From an uncultured Actinomycetes bacterium (GTDB lineage Bacteria > Actinomycetota > Acidimicrobiia > Acidimicrobiales > Microtrichaceae): DNA of 57,108 nt. Position 1 is the stretch's first letter, and each line of letters starts with the position of its first letter. Below are positions 36,516-45,693 of this stretch, piece after piece. The DNA is taken from the NCBI GenBank assembly GCA_903852755.1, contig CAINRS010000124.1:1-57108 (forward strand), given 5' to 3'. A program made the translations under genes and the position numbers. The notes beneath the pieces were generated by a model. That model was not told the origin of the DNA and searched no databases. It worked only from the letters and a program-made list of their open reading frames with translations.

Positions 36516-37175
36516 TCACTCGGTGGGCGGCAGCGACGCGAACGCCCGGGCCCGGTCGATCCCGGCCTGGCGCTCGTCGAGGACCTCCCTGCCCACGAGC
36601 TCGTAGTCATCGGTGAACTCGGGGAGGAGCTCACCGTCGGCGCCGACCATCCACGGCAGCGCCAGCCGCCGGGGAACCCGGATCCGGTCCGGCACCCGGC
36701 GGGTGCGGAACACGATGTCCCACAGGGGCATGGACACGCCGTGGTTGGACATCGGGGCCCCGAAGTGGTGCTGGAAGTGGTGTCGACGGACCCACCGCCC
36801 GTACCGGCCCCGGGGCGGTGCCAGGTGGCAGCGGGCGTGGTGGAACTCGTAGAACGCGTACCCGAGGGCCCAGCCGACGGCGAGCAGGACACCCGTCGTG
36901 GCGGACACGAGCAGCCAGCCGACCGGGAACCAGAGGATCGCACCCACCACGGCGACGCCGGTCCACGACAGCAGGTGGGTCACGTCGAAGGACCAGCTCG
37001 AGTGGACGTGGTGCTCGAGGTGCTCGCGGCTCATGATCCCCCGGCCGTCGAGGTGGTGCATGGCGAAACGGTGCAGCAGGTACTCGGCGAGGAACCACAG
37101 CATCATGCCGACCCCGATGGTGAGGGCGGACACGGCGATGAACGAGAGGGCATCGAGCGGCGACACCGACGGCAC
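36516..37175 (-). CDS. Fatty acid hydroxylase / sterol desaturase superfamily membrane protein
   Basis: A 219-residue di-iron membrane enzyme with the eight-His pattern: HRFAMHH, HLEHH, YEFHHARCH and HHFQHH. At least three to four hydrophobic helices lie at about 8-30, 62-82 and 84-105. The substrate (fatty acid or isoprenoid) is unknown. GTG at 37175 is chosen; GTG at 37193 is equally possible. It is divergent from the secreted muramidase gene with about 106 bp between starts. Confidence 0.82.
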   Translation of the reverse strand: MPSVSPLDALSFIAVSALTIGVGMMLWFLAEYLLHRFAMHHLDGRGIMSREHLEHHVHSSWSFDVTHLLSWTGVAVVGAILWFPVGWLLVSATTGVLLAVGWALGYAFYEFHHARCHLAPPRGRYGRWVRRHHFQHHFGAPMSNHGVSMPLWDIVFRTRRVPDRIRVPRRLALPWMVGADGELLPEFTDDYELVGREVLDERQAGIDRARAFASLPPTE

Positions 37176-37281
37176 GCCGGAAACGGTAGCCACGCCTCGG
37201 GCGCGCGACAACGGAGGTGCCGGATCCGCCTCTAGCGTGTTGGCGGCCGGACCGGTAGAACATGTGGTCCCGCCCAGGATC

Positions 37282-38799
37282 ATGGCTGACTCCACCCCCC
37301 TCTCCACCCCCGACCTCGGCGGCGCACCACGCCTCGGCTCCATCGTCCGCCGACGCGGCGGCCGGCACGTCGCCGCGCTGGTCGTGACGGCGGTGGCGCT
37401 GGTCACTGCGACACTTCCGGCGGGCACCGCTGCTGCACAGGGCCCCTCGGGACCGCCGCAGAACCCGTCGACCAGCGTGCCGTCGACCGTCCCACCGTCG
37501 GTGCCGTCGACCACGATCCCATCGACCCCGGCCCCCTCGACCCCGTCGCCGCCGTCCCCCTCGACCCCGGCGTCGACGTCGGTTCCCTCGTCCACTCCGT
37601 CGGGCAGTGGTCCGTCGGGCACGTCCACTCCGGGAGCGACCGTCCCGCCGCGACGACCCGGCCCGCTCCCGGTCTCGCCCGTCGTGCTCGACGCCGCATC
37701 GATCGACCGGCTCACCGCCGAGGCCCGCACCCTCGCCGAGCAGGCCCGTGCTGCCGAGCTCGCGGAGGCCGCAGGACGGACCGCCGAGGCCCGCGCCGTG
37801 CTCGCGACCGCGCAGGCGGACCTCGACACCGCGGTCGCCCTCGAGCAGACCGCTTCGGTCATCACCGTCGAGCGGCAGCGCGAGGTCGACGCCGCCCGCC
37901 GCCGGATCGCAGGGATCGCCGCCGACGCCTACATGCGGGTCGGGACCGATCGAGACGATGTGCTGTCCCGGTTGCGGGTCGGCTCCGGAGGCACCGACCC
38001 CGGGTACGTCGACGCACAGCAGACGCGGATCTTCGCCGACCAGGCGCTCGTGGCCACCCGGGTCGACCTCGCCCGGGCCGAGAGGCAGCTCGGCGTGGCG
38101 CAGCAGGAGGAGCGGACGGCCGAACGGAGCGTCGAGGACCGGAGGGCGGTCGTCGAGGACCGCAACCGGGTCGTGGGCGAGCTCACCGCCGCCGAGGCGG
38201 CCATCAGGGACCGGCCGATCGAGGCCGAGGTCAGCGCCAACGTGGCCTCGTTGCTCGCAGTGACCGGGCCGACGATCCTGGGAGACCCGCTCGTCGGCGC
38301 CGAGGACATGGCGGCGTTCGTCCGGGCCCGGGGCCGGCCCCACCCCACCGTGGACGTGGAGGAGCTGGCCCGGATCTTCGTCGACGAGGGCGCAGCCGAG
38401 GGTGTGCGCTCCGATCTGGCGTGGGTGCAGTCGATCCTCGAGACCGGCTGGTTCGGCTACGACAACTCGATGGTGTACCCCGGGGACCACAACTACGCAG
38501 GCGTGGGAGCGTGCGACTCGTGCAGCCGCGGGTTCGTCTTCGACACGCCGCAGCTCGGGGCCCGGGCGCAGATGCAGCTGCTCAAGGCCTACGCCGACCC
38601 GACGACCACGGCGGCCTCGTTGGCCCGGCCGTCGGTGCTGCGGCCGCCCGAGCGGCTCTCGGTCCGCGGCTGCTGCTCGACGTGGATGGCGCTCGCCGGG
38701 GTGTGGGCGACCAACCGGGAGTACGGGGTGAAGATCCTCACGCTCTACGACGACCTGCTGCGCTTCAGCGCCCAGCGGCGGCCTGCTCCACCGGCCTGA
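37282..38799 (+). CDS. Secreted GH73-type peptidoglycan hydrolase with coiled-coil
   Basis: A 505-residue exported protein. A signal peptide with hydrophobic core lies at about 30-52. A Thr/Ser/Pro repeat linker follows (about 55-125), then a long Glu/Arg/Ala-rich coiled coil (about 135-310), and a C-terminal glucosaminidase domain (SDLAWVQSILETGWFGYDNS with the likely catalytic Glu in ILET, then HNYAGVGACDSC). The cysteines of CDSC and of GCCSTW could form disulfides. ATG at 37282 has a GG-rich site upstream. It probably cleaves wall glycan during growth or division. Confidence 0.88.
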   Translation: MADSTPLSTPDLGGAPRLGSIVRRRGGRHVAALVVTAVALVTATLPAGTAAAQGPSGPPQNPSTSVPSTVPPSVPSTTIPSTPAPSTPSPPSPSTPASTSVPSSTPSGSGPSGTSTPGATVPPRRPGPLPVSPVVLDAASIDRLTAEARTLAEQARAAELAEAAGRTAEARAVLATAQADLDTAVALEQTASVITVERQREVDAARRRIAGIAADAYMRVGTDRDDVLSRLRVGSGGTDPGYVDAQQTRIFADQALVATRVDLARAERQLGVAQQEERTAERSVEDRRAVVEDRNRVVGELTAAEAAIRDRPIEAEVSANVASLLAVTGPTILGDPLVGAEDMAAFVRARGRPHPTVDVEELARIFVDEGAAEGVRSDLAWVQSILETGWFGYDNSMVYPGDHNYAGVGACDSCSRGFVFDTPQLGARAQMQLLKAYADPTTTAASLARPSVLRPPERLSVRGCCSTWMALAGVWATNREYGVKILTLYDDLLRFSAQRRPAPPA

Positions 38800-38805
38800 C
38801 CCCGG

Positions 38806-38827
38806 GCCGGCCGACCGTCCGGCCGGC
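38806..38827 (+). terminator. Hairpin after the muramidase gene
   Basis: GCCGGCC and GGCCGGC are complementary around an 8-base loop, beginning 7 bp after the stop. No T-run follows. Confidence 0.35.
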
Positions 38828-38920
38828 GGGTTGGCCGATGCGGTGGTCGTGGGGGAGCATGTGGGGGCCAGCGTGCCGGCAGCACCGCCGGTGCCGGGGA
38901 GGGCATCCGAGGAGGCCGAC

Positions 38921-40237
38921 GTGACCGACACGGTGGAGAGCGCAGCGACCGGCGACGTGGTCGCCGAGGTGACGTCGTGGCTGGACCAGCACTGGGATCC
39001 GGACCTGACCGTCGGCGAGTGGTGGGAGCTGCTGGGGCTGGCCGGGTGGGCCGCACCGGGGCTGCCCGAGCACGCCTACGGCCGGGGTCTCGCCCGCAAC
39101 GACGTGGTGGCGGTGCAGGCGGCCATCGCCGAGCACGGCGCGCTGGGGGCTCCGGGGGGACTGGGGTTGCTGCTCGCCGCCCCGACCATCGCCACCCACG
39201 GCACGCAGGAGCAGATCGACCACTACGTCCGGCGGATCGTGACCGGCGTGGACGCCTGGTGCCAGTTGTTCAGCGAGCCGGGTGCCGGCTCGGACCTGGC
39301 CAGCCTGGGTGCCCGCGCCGAGCGTGACGGCGACGAGTGGATCGTGAACGGGCAGAAGGTCTGGACCTCGTTGGGGCACGTCGCGGACATGGGGATGCTG
39401 ATCGCCCGCACCGACGTCGACGTCCCCAAGCACCAGGGCATCACGTGGTTCGCCATGCCGATGCAGCAGCCGGGCCTCGAGGTGCGGCCACTGGTCGAGA
39501 TGACTGGCCACGCCATGTTCAACGAGGTCTTCATGACCGACGCCCGGGTCGCCGACGACGCCGTGATCGGCGGGCTCAACCAGGGCTGGGCCGTCGCCAA
39601 CACCACGCTGGCGTTCGAGCGCGCCGGGCTGGGTTCTGGGGGCGGGAGTGCCGCTGCCGCCTCGGCCATGCCCGGGACGGTCGCCGGCCAGCTCGAGCGT
39701 CGGGCCGGGGACTTCGTGAGCGACCGCCCGCAACGACGCAGCGGCGGGGCGGTCCCGTCGCTCGGCGGGGCGAAGCTCCTCATCGACCTCGCCAGGAGCA
39801 ACGGGGCGATCGAGGACCCGACGATCCGACAGGACCTGGTCCGGCTCTACACCCTGGGCGAGCTCGGTCGCTTCACGAACCTGCGGGCCAAGGCCCTCAA
39901 GGCCATCGGCGGCGAGGTCCCCGGGCTCGGCAACCTGGCCAAGCTCGGCATGAGCGACCAGATGCGGCTGTCCCGGGACCTGAGCCTGCGGATCGTCGGG
40001 GCGGCGGGGATGCTCCACGCCTACCGCAACGAGGATCAGGCTGTGATCGAGGAGGCGACGGGCAACCCGTTCCTCCCGATGGTGACCGGCATGGCGCTGT
40101 GGGCGCAGGCCCCGCCGATCTACGGCGGCACCGACCAGATCCAGAAGAACATCATCGGGGAACGGGTGCTCGGGCTCCCCAAGGAGCCGAACAACGACAA
40201 GACGCTCCCGTTCTCGGAACTGCCGAAGAACGCCTGA
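38921..40237 (+). CDS. Acyl-CoA dehydrogenase
   Basis: A 438-residue FAD flavoenzyme that oxidises acyl-CoA to enoyl-CoA. Motifs: FSEPGAGSDLASL, GQKVWTSLGHVADMG, and YGGTDQIQKNIIGERVLG before the C terminus, as in FadE proteins. GTG at 38921 has GGAGG 6-10 bp upstream, which is why I rejected the longer in-frame start at 38831. The gene stands alone on its strand, with no cognate ETF or second subunit here, so its acyl substrate is unknown. Confidence 0.92.
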   Translation: MTDTVESAATGDVVAEVTSWLDQHWDPDLTVGEWWELLGLAGWAAPGLPEHAYGRGLARNDVVAVQAAIAEHGALGAPGGLGLLLAAPTIATHGTQEQIDHYVRRIVTGVDAWCQLFSEPGAGSDLASLGARAERDGDEWIVNGQKVWTSLGHVADMGMLIARTDVDVPKHQGITWFAMPMQQPGLEVRPLVEMTGHAMFNEVFMTDARVADDAVIGGLNQGWAVANTTLAFERAGLGSGGGSAAAASAMPGTVAGQLERRAGDFVSDRPQRRSGGAVPSLGGAKLLIDLARSNGAIEDPTIRQDLVRLYTLGELGRFTNLRAKALKAIGGEVPGLGNLAKLGMSDQMRLSRDLSLRIVGAAGMLHAYRNEDQAVIEEATGNPFLPMVTGMALWAQAPPIYGGTDQIQKNIIGERVLGLPKEPNNDKTLPFSELPKNA

Positions 40238-40248
40238 CCGGAGGGAGT

Positions 40249-40277
40249 CCGGGCGGATCCGGACCGGGTCCGCCCGG
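40249..40277. terminator. Bidirectional hairpin between convergent genes
   Basis: CCGGGCGGA (40249-40257) and TCCGCCCGG (40269-40277) are perfect 9-bp complements around an 11-base loop, between the acyl-CoA dehydrogenase and the SHOCT protein gene, which converge. Confidence 0.55.
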
Positions 40278-40283
40278 GCCCGC

Positions 40284-40685
40284 TCAGGCGAGCAGCTTGG
40301 CCTTCTGGGCGTCGAACTCGTCTGCCGAGATCACCCCGCGGTCGCGCAGGTCGGCGAGCTGGGTGAGCTGCGACGCAACGTCGCCGGTGCCGGCGGTCTG
40401 CCGGACGTAGTCGTCGAACGCCGCCTTCTGGGCGGCGGCGTCGCTGGCCTGGCGTTCGTGCATCTTCCCGCCCCGGGCGATCAGGTAGATGAACACCCCC
40501 AGGTACGGGACGACGATCACGAACAGGAACCAGAGGGCCTTGGCGAAGCCACCCAGGTCCCGGCTCCGGAAGATGTCGACGACCACCATGATCGCGATCC
40601 AGATCCAGATCACGAACAGGAAGAAGTACAGCATCGACAGGAAGACCTGCAGCAGCGGGTAGTTGGTCTCGGCGGCGAACAGCAC
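40284..40685 (-). CDS. PLDc_N and SHOCT domain membrane protein
   Basis: A 133-residue protein with two membrane helices (about 14-38 and 47-70, LWFLFVIVVPYLGVFIYL) of the PLDc_N type and a C-terminal SHOCT motif (LADLRDRGVISADEFDAQKA). SHOCT domains occur in many membrane proteins with unknown function. ATG at 40685 is 24 bp after the protease stop, so it may be the last gene of that operon. Confidence 0.85.
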   Translation of the reverse strand: MLFAAETNYPLLQVFLSMLYFFLFVIWIWIAIMVVVDIFRSRDLGGFAKALWFLFVIVVPYLGVFIYLIARGGKMHERQASDAAAQKAAFDDYVRQTAGTGDVASQLTQLADLRDRGVISADEFDAQKAKLLA

Positions 40686-40709
40686 ACGGCCTCCTCGGTT
40701 GGCTCCGGG

Positions 40710-41651
40710 TCAACCTAGCGACCCGTCGCAGGGACGCGTCGGATCAGGTCGACCCGGGGCACCACCGGCGGCCGGGAGGAGGTCGGCCAGTTCGCCGCAG
40801 CGCAGCGCCCGGGCGACCGATTCGGGTGTGCTGCCGGGTCTCGCCGCCACCAACCCGGCCGCCGACCGGGCCACGAGCGGCACGGCGTACGAGGTGCCCG
40901 ACACCCGGATGCTCCGACCGGAGGGGTCGACGGTCGCCAGGTCGACGCCCGGGGCGGCCACGTCGACGGACACCGCACCCCGGTTGGACGAGGCGCTCAG
41001 CCGCCCGGTGCCGTCGGTCGCGGCCACGCACAGGACGTTCGGGGCGGTGTCGACGCAGGGGTGGACCGGGACCGATCGCTCGTCGACGTCGAATCCGTCG
41101 TTGCCGGCCGGGACGACGAACAGGGTGTCCGGTGCGGAACGGATCGCCGCTGCCACGCCGGGGTCCCCGCCGCCGAGGACCAGGGGGAGCGCCACCACTG
41201 GGACGCCCTCGCTGGCGGCCCAGCGGATGCCGGCGGCGACGCCCCGGAGCGACAGGACGCCGCGTTCGTCGGTGACCTGGACCGGGACGACGTCGACGTC
41301 GGGTGGCGTGGCCGCCTCCGTGGGGTCCGCTCCGGCCCCGGTGACCACCAGGTTGGCCACGGCCGTCCCGTGGCCGTCGACGTCGGGTCCGTCGCCCGCC
41401 CGACAGACCGGATCGCAGCGCACGCCGGGCGAGCGGTGCTCCCGCACGGCGCCCACGGGGGACACCCCGGTGTCGATCACGGCGACGGTGATCGGGATCG
41501 TGCCACCCGACGGTGTGCCGTTGGCCGGTAGTCCTGCCGTCTCACCGGAGGGAGCGCCGCAGCCACCCGTCAGGATCACGACGACCGCCGCAGCGACGGA
41601 CACTGCGCCGTTCAGCCCGGCCGTCCGGCTCCGGGAACGCTCGGAGTTCAC
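40710..41651 (-). CDS. Subtilisin-like serine protease lipoprotein
   Basis: A 313-residue S8 peptidase. A lipobox ends at C31 (LTGGC). The triad is D60 (AVIDTG), H94 (DGHGTAVANL) and S254 (SGTSYA), with oxyanion N184 (PAGNDG). The active-site block reads GTSYA rather than the common GTSMA, still compatible with activity. GTG at 41651 places the signal helix correctly. It is 32 bp after the unknown lipoprotein gene and shares its strand. It resembles actinobacterial mycosin-like surface proteases but I see no ESX genes nearby. Confidence 0.85.
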   Translation of the reverse strand: MNSERSRSRTAGLNGAVSVAAAVVVILTGGCGAPSGETAGLPANGTPSGGTIPITVAVIDTGVSPVGAVREHRSPGVRCDPVCRAGDGPDVDGHGTAVANLVVTGAGADPTEAATPPDVDVVPVQVTDERGVLSLRGVAAGIRWAASEGVPVVALPLVLGGGDPGVAAAIRSAPDTLFVVPAGNDGFDVDERSVPVHPCVDTAPNVLCVAATDGTGRLSASSNRGAVSVDVAAPGVDLATVDPSGRSIRVSGTSYAVPLVARSAAGLVAARPGSTPESVARALRCGELADLLPAAGGAPGRPDPTRPCDGSLG

Positions 41652-41683
41652 GGATGTCGCAGGTCCGGTCCGGCCGGCACGAC

Positions 41684-42976
41684 TCAGCAGCCCCGGTCGT
41701 CGCAGCCGTTCGGGATCGAGCTCGTTCCGCCCTGCTGGATGGTGAAGGTCCACGCGCTCGACGTGGTGAGCGTCCCGACCGACTGGTTGGTCGCGGCGAT
41801 CGACAGGCCTTGGTCCGCACTCGACTGGGCCGCCTGGGCCAGGTACTGGTTGCTGACGGTCTCCTGCCAGACGGTGCCGCCCTCTTCCTGGCTGTTCTCC
41901 TGCCAGGCGAGGGCGGTGGCGGCGCTGAGCAGTCCGTTGGAGGTCTGCTCGCTCGCCACGTACGCCTGCGAGGTCGTCTGGGACTGCCCCTGAGCGTCGG
42001 CGGCCTGGGCGGCGGCGAGCACGCTGAACACCGAGGCCTGCGTGTCGCAGTCGTCGATGCCGAGCGAGATGACGTCCACGATCGCCTGGATGGCGATGTT
42101 GACGGGACTGAGGGCACCCAGGATCAACCGGGCGACGTCCACGGCGGCATCCGCGGTGAGCGAGCTCTCGATCTGGGCCCACGGCGGCCCGCCGTAGGTG
42201 GGGCTGTCGAAGATCGACCCGTCCGCCTCGATGGAACTGCTCACGTAGTCGCCGGCGTCGACGAGCGTCGTGGTGAGCGGAGCGAAGTTCGAGTCGCTGT
42301 CCTGGTACATGCAGACGATCGGGACGGTGGTGACGTTGACGCCGGCCACGTCGGTGGCGATGGTCAGCGCGACGGTCTCGCCAGCAGCGCGCACCTGGGC
42401 GTCGTGGTAGCTCGAGCGGGCGTGCAGCGACCCCTCGGGGTTGCCGTCGGCGTCACCGTCGACGACGTGGGCGACGCTCACGACCACCAGTTGGTCGGCG
42501 ACGCTCTGCTCCACACCGTCGAGCACAGCGAGGGCCTCCGGCGGGATCGGGAGGACGACCTCCTGGTTCTCGCCGGCGGTCACCGGACGGGTCTCGACGG
42601 CGATCGGCGTCGGGGGCCGCTGGCGGGAGTCCAGACTGGGGAACACCTCGAGGGTCGCCGTCACCCGATCCCGGGGTCCGCCCGGCGCGGCCGTCACGTT
42701 GGCGACCACCGAGGTGCCACCCGCATCGGTTCGGTAGGCCATGCGTGTCAGGATGGGGTTGGCCGGCCGGTTGGTGGCGGTCGAGCGGGTCCCCGGCTCG
42801 TAGGCGACCGTGGCGACGGGCGTCGAGGAGCCGGTCGACTGCCCGGCGCCGCCGGGCGCTGCGCTGTCGTCGGTGCAGGCGGACAGACCCACGGTGGCCA
42901 GGGCGATGACGACGACGATCCCGGACGAGCGCCGGAACGAGCGTTGGAGACCGAGTGGACGGTTGGATCGGTCCAC
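41684..42976 (-). CDS. Hypothetical lipoprotein
   Basis: A 430-residue exported lipoprotein: basic start, hydrophobic helix, lipobox ending at C34 (VGLSAC). The mature part is Ser/Thr/Ala-rich. The N-terminal 180 residues look beta-rich, the middle contains a hydrophobic helix (LGALSPVNIAIQAIVDVISL), and the C terminus is Gln/Ser-rich. I do not recognise a family. GTG at 42976 has a strong AGGAGGT site 8 bp upstream. It precedes the protease, so the two may act together. Confidence 0.72.
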   Translation of the reverse strand: MDRSNRPLGLQRSFRRSSGIVVVIALATVGLSACTDDSAAPGGAGQSTGSSTPVATVAYEPGTRSTATNRPANPILTRMAYRTDAGGTSVVANVTAAPGGPRDRVTATLEVFPSLDSRQRPPTPIAVETRPVTAGENQEVVLPIPPEALAVLDGVEQSVADQLVVVSVAHVVDGDADGNPEGSLHARSSYHDAQVRAAGETVALTIATDVAGVNVTTVPIVCMYQDSDSNFAPLTTTLVDAGDYVSSSIEADGSIFDSPTYGGPPWAQIESSLTADAAVDVARLILGALSPVNIAIQAIVDVISLGIDDCDTQASVFSVLAAAQAADAQGQSQTTSQAYVASEQTSNGLLSAATALAWQENSQEEGGTVWQETVSNQYLAQAAQSSADQGLSIAATNQSVGTLTTSSAWTFTIQQGGTSSIPNGCDDRGC

Positions 42977-43158
42977 CGCTCGGTACCTCCTGGGTCGAGT
43001 GGCCGTGGAACATGGTGGGCTGGGCGCAGTCACCGAACCATACTCACCGGGAGGCGGAGCGCCCGACGGCCTGACGGGGCGCGTCGAGCCGGTTCCGGGA
43101 CGGGCGGATCCAGATTCGGTGGCCCTCGCGTCAGGCAACGCTCGGATCGAACGGTCCC

Positions 43159-45195
43159 TCAGACGACCGTCACCGGGGCGGTGCTGAGGATGAGTCTCGT
43201 CAGGCCGAGCTGGCCGACGAAGTTGGATCCCCAGCATCGGGCCTGGCCACCGGCGACGAGCGCGCACGTGTGTGCTGCGCCCGGGGCGATCCGGGTGGCG
43301 CCGGAGAGTCCGGTGACGCCGACGGGCGTGGCGCTGGAGCCGCCGGTCGTTCCGTTCCCGAGCCCCCCGGCGTCGTTCTTCCCCCAGCAGCGGGCCTGGC
43401 CGCCGGTGACGAGGGCGCACGTGTGGGAATCGCCGCTGCTGATCTGGGTGGCGCCGGAGAGCCCGGTGACGGCCACCAGCGTGGCGCTGGAACCTCCTAC
43501 GACGCCCGCTCCGAGCTGACCGAAGTTGTTGATGCCCCAGCAGCGGACCTGGCCGCCGGTGACGAGGACGCACGTGTGGCTGTTGCCGACTGTGATCTGG
43601 GTGGCGCCGGAGAGCCCGGTGACGGCGACCGGCGTGGCGCTGTCGACGAACGTGCCGTTCCCGAGTTGACCGGAGGCGTTGATGCCCCAGCAGCGGACCT
43701 GGCCGCCGGTGACGAGGGCGCACGTGTGCCGGGAACCGGCGGAGATCTGGGTGGCGCCGGAGAGCCCGGTGACGGCGACGGGCGTGGCGCTGTCGACGGA
43801 CGTGCCGTTCCCGAGTTGACCGGCGCTGTTGCTTCCCCAGCAGCGGACCTGGCCGCCGGTGACGAGGACGCACGCGTGGCTGGCGCCGACCGAGATCTGG
43901 GTGGCGCCGGAGAGCCCGGTCACGGCGACCGGTGTGGCGCTGACGCCGCCGGACAGGCCGTTCCCGAGCTGACCACGGGTGTTCGTTCCCCAGCAGCGCG
44001 CCTGGCCGCCGGTGACGAGGGCGCACGTGTGGAAGTCACCTCCATCGATGTGGGAGGCGCCCGAGACCCCACTGACCGCAACGGGTGCCGAACTGATCAC
44101 GAGCAGTGTTCCGGCCAACGGCTCACCGTTGCCGAGCTGGCCGTAGGTGTTGTCGCCCCAGCAGCGCACCTGGCCGCCGGTGACGATGGCGCACGTGTGG
44201 CTGCTGCCGGCCTCGAGTTGGGCGGCGCTGGAGATCCCGGGAACGGCGGCGACTGTTGCGCTGGTGATGGTGTCGCCGACTCCGAGGGTTGCGAAGAAGT
44301 TCAGTCCCCAGCAGCGGGCCTGGCCGCCAGTGACGAGGACGCAGGAGTGGGAGGCCCTGGCGGTGATCTGGGTGGCGCCGGAGAGGCCGGTGACGCCGAC
44401 CGGAAGCGGAGAGGCCTGGAGGCCGCCCCCCGTCCCGGATCCGAGCTGCCCGAGGTTGTTGAGGCCCCAGCAGCGGGCCTGGCCGCCGGTGACGAGGACG
44501 CACGTGTGGTCGCTGCCGCCGCCGCTGATCTGGGTGGCGCCGGAGAGTCCGGTGACAGCGACCGGCGTGGCGCTGTCGACGAACGTGCCGTTCCCGAGTT
44601 GACCGGAGCTGTTGGTTCCCCAGCAGCGGACCTGGCCGCCGGCGACGAGGACGCACGTGTGGTTGTCGCCGCTGCTGATCTGGGTGGCGCCGGAGAGCCC
44701 GGTGACGGCCACTGGTGCCGCGCTGGAGCCGCCGGTCGTCCCGTTCCCGAGTTCCCCGGAGCTGTTGGTTCCCCAGCAGCGGGCCTGACCGCCGGCCACG
44801 AGCGCGCACGTGTGGTTGCCGCCACCGCTGATCCGCGTGGCGCCGGACAGGCCCGTGACGGCCACTGGTGTCGATGAGAATCCGACAACGCTGGCGTTGC
44901 CGAGCTGCCCTGCGTAGTTGGCGCCCCAGCACCGGGCCTGTCCGCCGGTGACGAGCGCGCACGTGTGGTTACCGCCAGCGGCGATCCGGGTACCGTCGGA
45001 GAACAACGTCGGGGACACCGCCGGGCCCGCTGGCGTCGTCATCCCGCTCGTCGTCGGGGAGGAGGTGCTCGAGGCCGGTGAGGCAGCGGCGCTGCCGATC
45101 GATGCGGCGACGCCCGTGGCGGTGACCGGAACCGCACAGACCACAGCCGCCGCGAGCACTCGGAGCGCCCTCGCCCCGACCGGGTTCGTCGCCAT
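43159..45195 (-). CDS. Secreted RCC1-repeat protein (12 repeats)
   Basis: A 678-residue exported protein. A signal segment lies at about 10-33. Twelve RCC1 units of about 50 residues follow, each with a core like HTCALVTGGQARCWG then GQLGNG and PVAVTGLSGA. Each unit has two Cys about 9 residues apart, so 24 in all, likely disulfides in a beta-propeller. The repeats are near-identical at DNA level (about 150-bp period). No cell-wall anchor is evident. ATG at 45195 has a GGGAGG site. The ligand is unknown. Confidence 0.88.
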   Translation of the reverse strand: MATNPVGARALRVLAAAVVCAVPVTATGVAASIGSAAASPASSTSSPTTSGMTTPAGPAVSPTLFSDGTRIAAGGNHTCALVTGGQARCWGANYAGQLGNASVVGFSSTPVAVTGLSGATRISGGGNHTCALVAGGQARCWGTNSSGELGNGTTGGSSAAPVAVTGLSGATQISSGDNHTCVLVAGGQVRCWGTNSSGQLGNGTFVDSATPVAVTGLSGATQISGGGSDHTCVLVTGGQARCWGLNNLGQLGSGTGGGLQASPLPVGVTGLSGATQITARASHSCVLVTGGQARCWGLNFFATLGVGDTITSATVAAVPGISSAAQLEAGSSHTCAIVTGGQVRCWGDNTYGQLGNGEPLAGTLLVISSAPVAVSGVSGASHIDGGDFHTCALVTGGQARCWGTNTRGQLGNGLSGGVSATPVAVTGLSGATQISVGASHACVLVTGGQVRCWGSNSAGQLGNGTSVDSATPVAVTGLSGATQISAGSRHTCALVTGGQVRCWGINASGQLGNGTFVDSATPVAVTGLSGATQITVGNSHTCVLVTGGQVRCWGINNFGQLGAGVVGGSSATLVAVTGLSGATQISSGDSHTCALVTGGQARCWGKNDAGGLGNGTTGGSSATPVGVTGLSGATRIAPGAAHTCALVAGGQARCWGSNFVGQLGLTRLILSTAPVTVV
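43190..44990. repeat. Tandem DNA repeats of about 150 bp within the RCC1 gene
   Basis: About twelve copies of a 144-165-bp unit, the closest pairs (for example near 43540-43690 and 43700-43850) almost identical over their length. They encode the RCC1 units. Such homology can recombine to change copy number. Confidence 0.85.
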
Positions 45196-45467
45196 GTCAT
45201 CCTCCCGCAGGGTCGGTCGCCGCGTCGGTCGACCTGATGCCGACCACCGCAGCGAGTACCGAGACTCCCCTCAGCTTCCCACACCCCGTGATCGGCCGAG
45301 CGTCGCCGGTTCGGCGACGGATCCCATTCGCCGGGTCCGGTGGTACGTCACGCTCCGATCCCGACCCGGGGACCCGGTTCCGGTGGCCCCGCCCGGACGT
45401 GTCCGGACAGGGAACGGGGCGCCGATCGCTCGACGCCTCGCACTCCGGGTTGGGCCTGTTCGGCCAG

Positions 45468-45541
45468 CGCGCTCGGAGGGACTCGAACCCCCAACCTTCT
45501 GATCCGTAGTCAGATGCTCTATCCAATTGAGCTACGAGCGC
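45468..45541 (-). tRNA. tRNA-Arg (ACG)
   Basis: A 74-nt cloverleaf on the minus strand: acceptor GCGCTCG/CGAGCGC with discriminator G, D arm GCTCAATTGGATAGAGC, anticodon stem TCTGA/TCAGA with loop CTACGGA (anticodon ACG), T arm GGGGG TTCGAGT CCCTC. It lies between the RCC1 and Rpf-like genes. Confidence 0.96.
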
Positions 45542-45693
45542 TGGTGGACCGCCGATCCTAGAGCCGCCCGCCCCCGGCGACCAACGGCGCCGGGGCGAAC
45601 CTCGCCCGGACGCGACCCGGCCGGACCACGGGGGTCCGGCCGAGGCGGGGGGTCGCCGGTCGGAGGTCCGACACAGCGGCGAGGTGGACGGGC

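Noticed and set aside
38831-38920. Longer start for the acyl-CoA dehydrogenase
   Set aside because: GTG at 38921 has a good ribosome binding site; the extra 30 residues are Ala/Pro/Gly noise.
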